In this document: in pieces, positions 56,151 to 64,000 of the stretch
How the letters are laid out: each line of letters opens with the position of its first letter
How positions within the stretch are numbered: position 1 is the stretch's first letter
From: Gemmatimonadota bacterium
GTDB taxonomy: Bacteria; Gemmatimonadota; Gemmatimonadetes; Gemmatimonadales; Gemmatimonadaceae
Direction of reading: 5' to 3'
Assembly (NCBI GenBank): GCA_027307165.1
Contig: DAHUXM010000025.1
Coordinates: forward strand, 62,001-126,000
Length of the DNA: 64,000 nt
Translations under genes and position numbers: made by a program
The notes under the pieces: model-generated
The model's database searches: none
What the model was told of the DNA's origin: nothing
Seen by the model: only the letters and a program-made list of their open reading frames with translations

Positions 56151-57842
56151 TCAGCGAGCGATCACGCCCGCCAGCCACACCAGACTCCGGGCTTCGTGCG
56201 CCCGCCAAAACGCGGTGGTATGGCCCCCTGTGGTTTCTGTGTAGCTGTGCGGAATGCCAAGCTCGAGGAGTTCCCCGTGAAACATGCGGTTCACCGTGAG
56301 CGTGCTCTCGTCCTCGGTCCCGACGATGAGCCAGAGCGCGGGAATCGGCCGGTGATCCGCGACGGCCCCGCGCGCCATCCACACGGGATCGAGGTCTCGC
56401 CACTCCGCGATATTGTCGCCAATCTCCTGCACCATCTCCGGCCAGGTGCTCGCCCACGCGCGCTGCAAATCATCGATGGAGACAGCCTCACGAGCCGAAC
56501 CCTTGTCCGGATAACCGCCGATCCGCATCAGCGCGAGTCCGGCCCCGGATAAACTCGCACCGGCGGCGAACACCTCGGGATATTTCAGGGAGAGATAAAC
56601 GGCGCCATAGCCGCCCATGCTCAAACCAGCCACGGCACGATGCCCTCCGTTCCCTAGAGTATGGTATGCCGAATCGACATGAGCGACGAGATCGTGCACG
56701 ATGTAATCGTCGTACCGCATGTGCCGCACGCAGTAGTCGGTCGGCAGCTCACCGCCGAGAAGAGCGGCGCGTGCGCGGAGACACGTCTCGTAGTCGGGCG
56801 ATCGCCGCCAGGTATGGTAGTATCCGTTGTCGCCGTCCGGCATGACGACGATCATCTCCGGCACACCGGCGCTGACGAGCGAATCGAGCACCGAATCGAT
56901 CGCGAGGCCGATCACCCAGCTGCGCTCGTTTCCACCCGTACCGTGCAGGTAGTACGCAACGGGATACCGTCGAGCGCTGTCGTGCGTGTAGGATGGTGGC
57001 AGATAAACGATGAATCGCTTGGAGACGCCAAGCGCCAGGGAATACAACGAGTCCTCTGTTACGGTACCTCTCGCCCTGGATACGACCCCGCTCGCGGGCA
57101 TCGAGAATTCCGCAGGGGGGATCTGCGCATTCATTCGTACCGTGTCGAGGGTGATGCTCTGACCTCCAGCCTGACCCTCAGTGCTGGAATCGATTCTGAA
57201 TGCGATCATCACGCCGTCGACGGGGCGGTAGTCGCGAAAGAACGAAACGAACACCACCGGCTTGCCATTCATCACGCGGTGGCCGCGCCATTTTGCCTGA
57301 AGGTGCGAGACCGTGTCGATGTAGTAGCTGTCGTCCAGTCCACCCGCGGTGACGACGTCGAGCCGATACGCGGGCCGCCCGTCCGCGGTGTCGATTCCGG
57401 CGAAGGTCACGCGATTACCTTTGGCTGCGTAGTCCACCAGCGGACCGTCCATGTCGCCGCCTGCCGCGACGTTCGCCGCTTCACCAGCGGGTAGCACGTG
57501 GGGCGCCGTGGCGCCTGGCGAACCGGCTGGGTTGATCATCCACGCAACCTTGCCGTCGTACGCCTGAATGATCCGGCCGCCGTCGAGCGTGATCTCGGTG
57601 CGTATCCGATCCGGTCGCGCCATGTCGACGGCCATGGGATGAGCCGGTCCGCCTGAGAACGAGATATGGCCACGCAACTCCTCGGTGCGTACGCTCTCGA
57701 GGCGCGCCCTGCCACCGCGGCTCGCGATGTTCGCGGCGATCACCGAGTCGGCCGCGTTTCCCGGTTGCTGCGCAGATGCGGCGGATGCAGCGAAGGTGAC
57801 GGTCATCAAGGCAAGCGCGCTGAACAGGCTTCGGTCGGTCAC
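56151..57842 (-). CDS. Exported two-module esterase (LolA-like N-terminus, alpha/beta-hydrolase C-terminus)
   Basis: About 563 residues from GTG 57842, giving a signal peptide LFSALALMTVTFAASAASAQ. Residues ~30-250 have an outer-membrane-lipoprotein-carrier-like beta pattern: SRGGRARLESVRTEELRGHI, PDRIRTEITLDGGRIIQAYD, YYIDTVSHLQAKWRGHRVMN, VDGVMIAFRIDSS. The C-terminal ~290 residues are an esterase D-type hydrolase with YLHGTGGNERSW, the nucleophile GLSMGGYGAVYLSLKYP and the His in TTGGHTTAFW. The combination suggests a periplasmic enzyme acting on an ester in lipid or polysaccharide material; that is inference. An ATG further upstream is open but would add 55 residues lacking a signal pattern. 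Confidence 0.75.
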   Translation of the reverse strand: MTDRSLFSALALMTVTFAASAASAQQPGNAADSVIAANIASRGGRARLESVRTEELRGHISFSGGPAHPMAVDMARPDRIRTEITLDGGRIIQAYDGKVAWMINPAGSPGATAPHVLPAGEAANVAAGGDMDGPLVDYAAKGNRVTFAGIDTADGRPAYRLDVVTAGGLDDSYYIDTVSHLQAKWRGHRVMNGKPVVFVSFFRDYRPVDGVMIAFRIDSSTEGQAGGQSITLDTVRMNAQIPPAEFSMPASGVVSRARGTVTEDSLYSLALGVSKRFIVYLPPSYTHDSARRYPVAYYLHGTGGNERSWVIGLAIDSVLDSLVSAGVPEMIVVMPDGDNGYYHTWRRSPDYETCLRARAALLGGELPTDYCVRHMRYDDYIVHDLVAHVDSAYHTLGNGGHRAVAGLSMGGYGAVYLSLKYPEVFAAGASLSGAGLALMRIGGYPDKGSAREAVSIDDLQRAWASTWPEMVQEIGDNIAEWRDLDPVWMARGAVADHRPIPALWLIVGTEDESTLTVNRMFHGELLELGIPHSYTETTGGHTTAFWRAHEARSLVWLAGVIAR

Positions 57843-58140
57843 GGATCCTCGGGCGCGATGGGTCAGTCCGAAACCACGGGACGTCGTGGGCGGGTGATTG
57901 CGGAGGTGGCGTTCCAACGCGTATTTAACGCGCGGTGACCGAACGGCGAGGCCTGGCGACACAAAACGCAGCGAATGGCCTCGCCACTGCTGTGAGCTGC
58001 GCAGCACCAGGCGCAGGATCGGATAGTATTAACAGGCACAATGCCGCCACCGAGCGGCGGTCACGATTGGGAGATCAATCCTGCACGACGCTTCCGGCGC
58101 TGACGGTCCATCGCGCGATGACATCTCCGGCGATCTGCGT
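57843..58140. other. Intergenic region between divergent esterase and histidine kinase genes
   Basis: This 298-bp gap must hold promoters for both divergent genes. A locally AT-rich GATAGTATTAACAG at about 58022-58035 could be a plus-strand -10 region for the kinase gene, but no matching -35 is clear. No gene or repeat is seen. Confidence 0.35.
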
Positions 58141-59262
58141 GTGAGCTGGCGGGTGGCGGCCCTCGTGTGGTTCGTACCGGCGCTGTTCAGTGCGACAGTT
58201 TCGTACGCGTTCACGCGAATGAACGGAAGCCCGGTCGCGTTCTGGAACGTGCTCCTCATCAACATTCCGATCTGGTATTTCTGGGCAGGCGCGACGCCGG
58301 TCATCTTCTGGCTCGGGCGAGTCGCGCGCGTTGGATGGCCGGTGTCGCCGCGTGCAATCCTGATTCATCTTCCTGCCAGTGTGATTGCCGCACTGACAGA
58401 CGTCGTTTGCGGCATGACCATCGCGTCCCTGCTCGGCATTGCACCACTCGGCCAGCATGCGTTCAAGCACTACCTCATGAACGCGATGTCGTGGCTCGTG
58501 ACCGGCGTGCTTACGTACTGGGCTGTGCTTGGCGCGGGATACGCACTCGAGTTCGATCGCAAGTTCCGGAGACAACAACTGCGCTCGTCCGAGCTCGCGG
58601 CCCAACTGGCTCGGGCGCAGCTTTCCGTCCTGCGCAATCAGCTGCATCCGCATTTTCTGTTCAACACACTCAATACCGCTGTCTCGCTCGTCCGCGTGGA
58701 CCGTGCAGACACCGCAGTTCGAGTGCTGAACGACCTCGGCGATATCCTCAGACGGCTGCTGCACCATGCGCCGGATCAGGAAATCACTCTCCGCGAAGAG
58801 CTCGCGTTTCTAAGCGCCTACGTTGCGATCGAGAAGATCAGGTTTGCCGACAGACTCACGGTGCGAATGGACGTGCCGGATGACGTCATGAATGCGCTGG
58901 TGCCCAACCTGCTGCTTCAGCCCATCGTCGAGAACGCCATCCGGTACGGCATCGGGCACGGCACGGCGAGCGGACATGTCGCCGTGTCTGCGCGGCGTGG
59001 CGCCAGCCAGCTCGTGCTGCGCGTACGCGACAACGGGCCCGGTCTTCCCGACGAATGGCATGCAAGCGGGTGTGGCGGCGTCGGTTTGACGAACACACAG
59101 GAGCGCTTGCAGCAGATGTACGGCCCGTTGCATGAGTTTGTGCTGGGGAACTCCGCGACCGGTGGTGCGGACGTGACGATCACCATTCCGCTTCAGCTCG
59201 TCGATGATGGGGCAGCAGGTGCGAGCAGCGATCAGCCGGTTGCGGCTTCCGCTCATGCGTGA
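58141..59262 (+). CDS. Membrane sensor histidine kinase, LytS/YehU type
   Basis: The 373-residue kinase has four hydrophobic segments in the first ~135 residues (ALVWFVPALFSATVSYAF, VLLINIPIWYFWAG, LIHLPASVIAALTDVV, WLVTGVLTYWAVLGAGY), without a periplasmic sensor domain. A coiled linker leads to the His_kinase domain with LHPHFLFNTLNTA (phospho-acceptor His169 or His171) and a GHKL ATPase domain with LLQPIVENAIRYGIGHG (N box) and DNGPGLP (G1 box), GVGLTNTQERLQQMYG (G2). It overlaps the LytTR regulator gene by 8 bp, so the pair is one two-component system. Confidence 0.92.
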   Translation: MSWRVAALVWFVPALFSATVSYAFTRMNGSPVAFWNVLLINIPIWYFWAGATPVIFWLGRVARVGWPVSPRAILIHLPASVIAALTDVVCGMTIASLLGIAPLGQHAFKHYLMNAMSWLVTGVLTYWAVLGAGYALEFDRKFRRQQLRSSELAAQLARAQLSVLRNQLHPHFLFNTLNTAVSLVRVDRADTAVRVLNDLGDILRRLLHHAPDQEITLREELAFLSAYVAIEKIRFADRLTVRMDVPDDVMNALVPNLLLQPIVENAIRYGIGHGTASGHVAVSARRGASQLVLRVRDNGPGLPDEWHASGCGGVGLTNTQERLQQMYGPLHEFVLGNSATGGADVTITIPLQLVDDGAAGASSDQPVAASAHA

Positions 59263-60118
59263 GATCCGCGTGCTGCTGGTGGATGACGAGCCGATAGCGA
59301 ACGACGGACTTCGCGCATTACTGCGGCGATACTCCGACGTGCAAGTGATCGGCGAGTGTCGAGATGCCGCCGATGCCGCGGCAGAGATCAGGCGGCTTTC
59401 ACCCGACGTGGTCTTTCTCGATGTTCAGATGCCGGGTATGGATGGCTTCGGCCTGGTCAGAGCGCTCGACATGGAACACGGGGCCCCGATCATCGCGTTC
59501 GTGACTGCCCACGACGAGCACGCGCTCAAGGCATTCGACGCCAACGCCGCGGCCTATCTTCTCAAACCTGTTTCCGACGACAGGCTTGACCGTGCGTTGC
59601 TCCGGATTCGCCAGCAGCTGGCGGGCACTCGCGCGATGGATCACGAAGGACAACACGCGGATTTACAGAACGCATACAATTCTGTTGCGGCAAGCCCCCC
59701 GGCGGTCGACGCGACGGGGAAGGTCGCCGTTCGCCCGCTTGGCGAATCGTATCTGTCGCGCCTCACCGTGCGCAACGGACGGCGTTCCATCGCGATTCCC
59801 GTTTGCGACATCGACTGGATAGCGGCCGACGACTATTGCGTGAACGTTGTCGTGAAGGGGCGGCGGCATCTGTTACGTGCGTCGCTGGCGTCGCTGGAGA
59901 CCAGGCTCGACCCGTCCATGTTCATCAGGGTGCACAGATCGGCACTCGTGAACGTTTCGCGGGTGAAGGAATGGCACCGTACGCCGCTGCGTCGTCTCGT
60001 CCTGGTTCTTGCGGACGACACCCGGCTGCGGGTGAGCCGGAGCAGAAAGACCAGACTGCTGGCGTTGCTGAGGGGTATTTCGCCGGTATCCGTGATGCCG
60101 GCGCCGAATTCGCAGTAG
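59255..60118 (+). CDS. LytTR-family response regulator
   Basis: I use ATG 59255 (287 residues), since it sits just before the receiver strand REIRVLLVDDEP and inside the end of the kinase gene; the frame is open back to 59204. The receiver has Asp10/Asp11, phospho-acceptor Asp56 in VVFLDVQMPGMDG, the Thr in VTAHDE and Lys in LLKPVS. After a polar linker, residues ~165-275 form a LytTR DNA-binding domain (DIDWIAADDYCVNVVVKGRR, FIRVHRSALVNVSRV). It would bind promoter repeats; targets are unknown, with the adjoining lipoprotein genes as candidates. Confidence 0.94.
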   Translation: MREIRVLLVDDEPIANDGLRALLRRYSDVQVIGECRDAADAAAEIRRLSPDVVFLDVQMPGMDGFGLVRALDMEHGAPIIAFVTAHDEHALKAFDANAAAYLLKPVSDDRLDRALLRIRQQLAGTRAMDHEGQHADLQNAYNSVAASPPAVDATGKVAVRPLGESYLSRLTVRNGRRSIAIPVCDIDWIAADDYCVNVVVKGRRHLLRASLASLETRLDPSMFIRVHRSALVNVSRVKEWHRTPLRRLVLVLADDTRLRVSRSRKTRLLALLRGISPVSVMPAPNSQ

Positions 60119-60147
60119 ATTATTCGGGTAGCCCTCATGGAGGGGTC

Positions 60148-60579
60148 ATGGACGTCGTACGTCTTGCCCTTTGTGGCGTTGTATCGGCTGTTGCGGCCGG
60201 CTGCACCACTGCGCACAGCAAACCAGTCGACGACGACATACCGGGGAACGTGCTGGCGCTGGAAGTCGAGAACCGCAACTGGTCCGACGTGGTCATCTAC
60301 GTGTTGCACGACGGATCACGAACGCGGTTTGCCCAGGTGACGGCGACCAAGTCGGCGACATTTGCCATCCCGGTCCGCCTTGTCAGCGCGGGCGGAACGA
60401 TTCAGCTTCTGGTGCACCGCATTGGCGGCCATGATGATTCGATGGCACCAATTGGAGGACCGGCTTACGCCACCGAGCGCGACGATTATCTGAGTCCTGT
60501 TGTCTCCGTCCGAACGGGTTACACCGTCGCGTTGACACTGGAAGACAACCTGCAGCGCTCGACCGTCGGCATCTGGTAG
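60148..60579 (+). CDS. Small lipoprotein downstream of LytTR regulator, function unknown
   Basis: The 143-residue product starts at ATG 60148, with GGAGGGG directly upstream. The signal MDVVRLALCGVVSAVAAGC has a lipobox with Cys19. The rest is a single beta-rich domain with VLALEVENRNWSDVVIYVLH, FAIPVRLVSAGGTIQLLVHR and SVRTGYTVALTLEDNL. I do not recognise the family. It is 29 bp after the response regulator and in the same direction, so it is likely in the same transcript. Confidence 0.7.
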   Translation: MDVVRLALCGVVSAVAAGCTTAHSKPVDDDIPGNVLALEVENRNWSDVVIYVLHDGSRTRFAQVTATKSATFAIPVRLVSAGGTIQLLVHRIGGHDDSMAPIGGPAYATERDDYLSPVVSVRTGYTVALTLEDNLQRSTVGIW

Positions 60580-60612
60580 CAACGCGTAGCGAACATCGCG
60601 GGCTGCTCGCTG

Positions 60613-61062
60613 CTACTTGGGCGGTTTGATCGGCCCGCTGCTCGACCCGCCTTGCGCGGATCCCGCGACCGTACCAGCCAGCACTGCGCCGGCAACCAGG
60701 GCACCGCCCAGGAGAACACTGCGCGCGACCGATGTCGTGCGGCGTTCGGCGGTCGCTACGCTCGTACGTGGAATCGTCACCGGCTCACCGCTCCATGTTT
60801 CGTCGGAACCGCTGAGACGCGTGAGCTCAGTGATGCGCATGACGATTGTCGAATCGGTAACGGAGTCGATGTGACCCTCCAGTTCCGATGCGCCAACACC
60901 GAGTGCCCTAGCGAGATTCACCGTTCCATCATTTGTCAGAGTGAGCCGGACATCGTCCTTCGACAACTGAGCCGAGAGTGATATCGGTGTGTAAACCTGA
61001 CAACCAACCGACAGCAGAGCGACTGCGGGGGCAACGACGCGCCGTAAACGAAAAGAATGCAT
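60613..61062 (-). CDS. SusD-associated lipoprotein, type X (unknown function), second copy
   Basis: The 149-residue product has the signal MHSFRLRRVVAPAVALLSVGC (lipobox, Cys21). The mature part shows DVRLTLTNDGTVNLARALG, then ELEGHIDSVTDSTIVMRI and a C-terminal hydrophobic stretch SVLLGGALVAGAVLAGTVAG followed by a Ser/Gly tail. This plan and the SVTDS motif match the protein at 31025-31552, also downstream of a SusD gene. A strong hairpin separates it from the SusD stop. It converges on the lipoprotein gene ending at 60579. Confidence 0.72.
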   Translation of the reverse strand: MHSFRLRRVVAPAVALLSVGCQVYTPISLSAQLSKDDVRLTLTNDGTVNLARALGVGASELEGHIDSVTDSTIVMRITELTRLSGSDETWSGEPVTIPRTSVATAERRTTSVARSVLLGGALVAGAVLAGTVAGSAQGGSSSGPIKPPK

Positions 61063-61097
61063 GAGTCGACCGGAATGGGTGAATGGTATGGGGCCGA

Positions 61098-61138
61098 ACT
61101 GATTCAGCCCGATCCAAACGGGACCGGGCTGAATCAGT
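61098..61138. terminator. Long hairpin downstream of SusD locus C
   Basis: A perfect 14-bp stem, ACTGATTCAGCCCG with CGGGCTGAATCAGT around a 13-nt loop, between the SusD stop and the type X lipoprotein start on the minus strand. No T tract follows, so partial termination or transcript-end protection is more likely than a full stop. Confidence 0.6.
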
Positions 61139-61166
61139 GCTACCCTTCAACTGGCGAAACGCGCCG

Positions 61167-62546
61167 TCAGGCGCCGGCCTTGCATGCGGCGCCCGTTCCA
61201 TCGGACGTCGCGTTGACCGGATCATTCGGCGGCCGGAGATTGTTGATACCAACACCCGGTGCGGGGACGTTCGTGTTGGTGTTTTCTTCCCCGGAATCAT
61301 AGTACATGCGGCCTGGGATCACGAGCCCTGGTGCCGGCGGCGCAATGTTGGGCGTGCAGGTCCGCTTGTAGTCGTTCCATGCTTCCTCGCCGAGCTGGAA
61401 GTCGACTATGTATTTCTCGGTGAGTATTTCGTTGAGAAGCGCCTGCCCCGCGACAACTTCGGCAGACAGCCCGTGGTTCGCGCGCTCCTCGTTGAGCTTG
61501 GCGAGCGCGGTTCCCGGGTCTCCAGTGCGATATGCAGCTTCAGCCCATATGAGGGTGTTCTCGTCATATGTAACGAACGGCTGCTGGAAATCCGGCGCAT
61601 TCCGCGTGGCGCTCAGCCAATTGACCGCACCGGTCGAGGTGTGGCTGAAATACTGTGCGTCACGCGGATCGTTTCGCGCCTTGAGGAGTGAATCGAGAAA
61701 GACGCCACCGCCGAGATCTCCACCGCGCCCTGCCGGGCCGTGAAACTGGTAGTAGAAGTTGGCCTCGGTCGGCAGGTTGCCCTGCGTGAACGCGCCAAAG
61801 TAATTCCCGGCGTCGCTCGTGATGCCCAGCTTCGCTTCGTTGAGCGCGGACTGGTACGCCGCCGTGCCGCGAACCTCGGCCGTGTGCATGAAGAAGCGCG
61901 CCTTGAGCGTGTGCGCCATCGTCGCCCATTGCGTGGCGTCGCCCCCGTACACCAGATCAGCCGCGCCTGGACCGATGTTCGTCGGGCCCGTCGCTGCGAG
62001 ATTGGATATGCCGGCGGAAAGAACCGTCTGGACCGAATCGTACACCGACATCTGATCATCCAGCTTCGGGTTCGGAGTTCCAGATAGCGCTTGCTTGTAA
62101 ACCAGGTCGCCAAAGAGGTCGGCACCCGTGCCCATCAATGCTCCTTCCACGATACGTGCGATTCCCAGATACACAGAATCGTGGGCGGCCGCAACGGCTT
62201 TCTGCAGCTTCACGATGTCAACGAGTCCGCCACCAGTATACAGTGCGGCGTTCGTACCGTTGGTGGTCGTGGCGTCTTGGCTGTATGTGGCGCCGAGCGC
62301 ACCGTACTGGTTGGCAAGCCCGGTGAACTGTTGCGCATAGACACCTGTCACGCGCGCCGGATCGCTGCCCCAGTAGGCCCACAGAGTTTCCTGATTACCA
62401 ACGAACAGCTGATCATTCGATGCGACCGTGGGGCGATTGGGATCATTGCTCAGCTCCCCGCCCGTCAGAAAGTCGCCCTGGCATGCAGTCGCGCCAAGCG
62501 CAGCGCCCAGCATCGCGATCGCGGCCAGTTTGTTTGTTATTGACAC
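61167..62546 (-). CDS. SusD/RagB-family outer-membrane lipoprotein (locus C)
   Basis: The 459-residue product starts MSITNKLAAIAMLGAALGAT followed by lipidated Cys22. The mature part has the SusD-type DPNRPTVASNDQLFVGNQETL near the N-terminus, a helical TPR region with RIVEGALMGTGADLFGDLVY and MAHTLKARFFMHTAEVRGTA, and the C-terminal LTEKYIVDFQLGEEAWNDYK. Sequence style is that of SusD-like proteins with a SusD_RagB-2-like body rather than the classic form. It follows the SusC gene by 19 bp. Confidence 0.87.
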   Translation of the reverse strand: MSITNKLAAIAMLGAALGATACQGDFLTGGELSNDPNRPTVASNDQLFVGNQETLWAYWGSDPARVTGVYAQQFTGLANQYGALGATYSQDATTTNGTNAALYTGGGLVDIVKLQKAVAAAHDSVYLGIARIVEGALMGTGADLFGDLVYKQALSGTPNPKLDDQMSVYDSVQTVLSAGISNLAATGPTNIGPGAADLVYGGDATQWATMAHTLKARFFMHTAEVRGTAAYQSALNEAKLGITSDAGNYFGAFTQGNLPTEANFYYQFHGPAGRGGDLGGGVFLDSLLKARNDPRDAQYFSHTSTGAVNWLSATRNAPDFQQPFVTYDENTLIWAEAAYRTGDPGTALAKLNEERANHGLSAEVVAGQALLNEILTEKYIVDFQLGEEAWNDYKRTCTPNIAPPAPGLVIPGRMYYDSGEENTNTNVPAPGVGINNLRPPNDPVNATSDGTGAACKAGA

Positions 62547-62565
62547 TGATATCTCCTTGGTCGCG

Positions 62566-64000
62566 TTAGCGGTTGAGGCTGATCGAGACTACGAACGACC
62601 GCGTCTGCGGATTGCTGAAATAGTCGAGACCTTGTGTGAGGAACTCTGCACCACCGAGGTTCGCCTCGGGATCAAAGCCCTTGTACTTGGTCCATGTCTT
62701 GAGATTCCTGCCGGCGAAGCGGATATCGGCACTGCTGAACCCGCTCAACGACCGTACCCAGCGCTGATCCAGAGTGTAGGTGACGCCAAGCTCACGCAGC
62801 TTGACGAAGCCTCCGTTCTCCATGAACTGTGATCCGACGGGACCGAAGCCGCCGCCGTTGCTCTGGAACCAGTGCTGCCAGTCGTTTGGCGTCGCGAATG
62901 CGACGACACCGACGCCAGGACCGGCAACGACCGGGAATACATCAGTCTGATAATTCTTGCCGAACACGCCCTGCTGGTTGCGGATGTACGTGTCGACGCC
63001 CGTTCCGAAGTTGTCGAGAATGCCGCGTGTTCCGTCCCACACCGTGCCGCCCTTGCGTACGTCGAGCAGACCGGACAGCGTGAGCTTGTTCCAGAGGTGG
63101 AGGCTGGTGTTGTACGACATCGTGTACTTCGGGTTCGGATCGGCGATGACACGATCCGTCGGGTCGACGATCGGCCTGCCGTTCGGCGCGAGGAACAGCG
63201 CACCCTTCGGCGCGGAGCCGCACAGAGCATCGATGTTCTGCGGACCACCCGTGATACCTGGAACAGCGAGCGTAAGCCCACGACCGCAGCGCGCGAAGTC
63301 ATCGCCGCGAATCACGCCTGGCGCAAAGCCGATGGTCGACGATCCGATCGCACCGGTGAAGCCTTCATTGTTGTAGTCAATGAACTGCGCACCGTTGAGA
63401 CTCGTCACGTCGCCCTTGTTGCGGCCGTACATGACACCAACGTCCCATGTCGCGTTGCGCGTCTGGATCGGGTGCAGATTGAGGGTGAGCTCCACGCCCT
63501 GATTCTTGAGCGCAGCGCCGTTGAGAATCTGGCTCGTCGCGCCGAACTGGGCGGCGTTGACAGGCGTGGAGAGAATAACGTCGCTCGACCGCTTGTCATA
63601 GTACGTCGCGGTCAGGTCGGCCCTGGACCGGAAAAAGGCGAAGTCGCCACCGAATTCCGTCTCGCGATCGCGCTCCGGGCGCAGTGCCGGGTTGCCGATC
63701 GTTCCGCTGGTCGAGAGCGCTCCCTGTCCGTTGATACCGGCCTTCAAGGCATCTCCGTAGCCGCCAAGTCCAAAGCCACCGGTCGAGAGCGCGGTAACTG
63801 CGCCATACACGGGCGGCTCCTTACCGGTTTCACCGTAGGCAAAGTGGATCTTGCCGTAGTTGAACCAGCCGGAGTTCTCCTCGGTGCCCAGGAGCTTGGT
63901 GAACGTCCATGCCGCTGATGCCTTGGGATAGTTCGCGCGGCGATTGGATGCGCCGAAGGTGGAGAAGCCGTCGTTACGCACACCGACGTTCAGCACCAGC
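62566..64000 (-). CDS. SusC/RagA-family TonB-linked receptor (locus C), C-terminal part
   Basis: The last ~476 codons of a SusC-type receptor; the N-terminal signal, plug and first barrel strands lie beyond the right edge. The visible part is barrel: YPKASAAWTFTKLLG, IHFAYGETGKEPPVYGAV, ADLTATYYDKRSSDVILSTP, ATWDVGVMYGRNKGDVTSLN and a C-terminal FVKLRELGVTYTLDQRWV and GRNLKTWTKYKGFDPEANLG, both standard for SusC ends. The chain ends SFVVSISLNR, with Arg rather than an aromatic last residue, unlike the other two receptors here. Confidence 0.9.
   Translation of the reverse strand, partial: LVLNVGVRNDGFSTFGASNRRANYPKASAAWTFTKLLGTEENSGWFNYGKIHFAYGETGKEPPVYGAVTALSTGGFGLGGYGDALKAGINGQGALSTSGTIGNPALRPERDRETEFGGDFAFFRSRADLTATYYDKRSSDVILSTPVNAAQFGATSQILNGAALKNQGVELTLNLHPIQTRNATWDVGVMYGRNKGDVTSLNGAQFIDYNNEGFTGAIGSSTIGFAPGVIRGDDFARCGRGLTLAVPGITGGPQNIDALCGSAPKGALFLAPNGRPIVDPTDRVIADPNPKYTMSYNTSLHLWNKLTLSGLLDVRKGGTVWDGTRGILDNFGTGVDTYIRNQQGVFGKNYQTDVFPVVAGPGVGVVAFATPNDWQHWFQSNGGGFGPVGSQFMENGGFVKLRELGVTYTLDQRWVRSLSGFSSADIRFAGRNLKTWTKYKGFDPEANLGGAEFLTQGLDYFSNPQTRSFVVSISLNR

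Overview
The window is GC-rich, densely packed bacterial chromosome from a Gram-negative (diderm) organism. Three SusC/SusD-type TonB-dependent receptor loci, many lipoproteins with clear lipoboxes, S9 and other peptidases, single-chain GcvP and a bacterial-type pyruvate dehydrogenase cluster sit in a non-Bacteroidetes-like, GTG-rich, high-GC gene style. This best fits the phylum Gemmatimonadota; that assignment is inference from gene content, as no rRNA is present.

Layout. 0-1.5 kb: two type IV pilin-like genes (minus) and a divergent AraC-type regulator. 1.6-5.7 kb: coaE, gcvH and convergent gcvP, separated by a 104-bp palindromic repeat element. 5.9-13.2 kb: a complete dipeptide/oligopeptide ABC importer (binding lipoprotein, two permeases, two ATPases, all overlapping or nearly so) followed by a POT/PTR proton-peptide symporter. 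13.2-18.6 kb: an Omp85-like outer-membrane protein, then a four-gene plus-strand run (glutamine-amidotransferase-like hydrolase, GT4, GT2, DUF3108) and a small membrane protein. 18.7-26.5 kb: thiO, lipA, pdhA, pdhB, pdhC, lpdA, lipB, i.e. pyruvate dehydrogenase with its lipoylation enzymes. 26.5-27.8 kb: a gene-free giant imperfect palindrome. 27.8-30 kb: UvrD/PcrA-like helicase. 30-36.9 kb: SusC/SusD locus A with two downstream lipoprotein genes. 37-38.3 kb: zinc aminopeptidase-like gene. 38.3-46.9 kb: dnaE (carrying a full-length intein with a LAGLIDADG endonuclease), accA, ricT/PSP1-family gene, metG. 46.9-47.6 kb: a second giant palindrome built from the same modules as the first. 47.6-51.2 kb: S9 peptidase, class A beta-lactamase, and a small TonB-plug-like lipoprotein. 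51.3-55.8 kb: SusC/SusD locus B. 56-60.6 kb: a two-module esterase, a LytS/LytTR two-component pair and a lipoprotein. 60.6-64 kb: SusC/SusD locus C, whose receptor runs off the right edge.

Functional themes are uptake and breakdown of peptides and large substrates (SusCD, ABC, POT, S9, aminopeptidase), and lipoate-dependent central metabolism (GcvH/GcvP, PDH, LipA/LipB). The most unusual DNA is non-coding: two large mirror-arm palindromes made of 39-, 52- and 63-bp modules, and a 104-bp MITE-like element present three times at exactly the same length. The intein in DnaE is the clearest selfish protein element.
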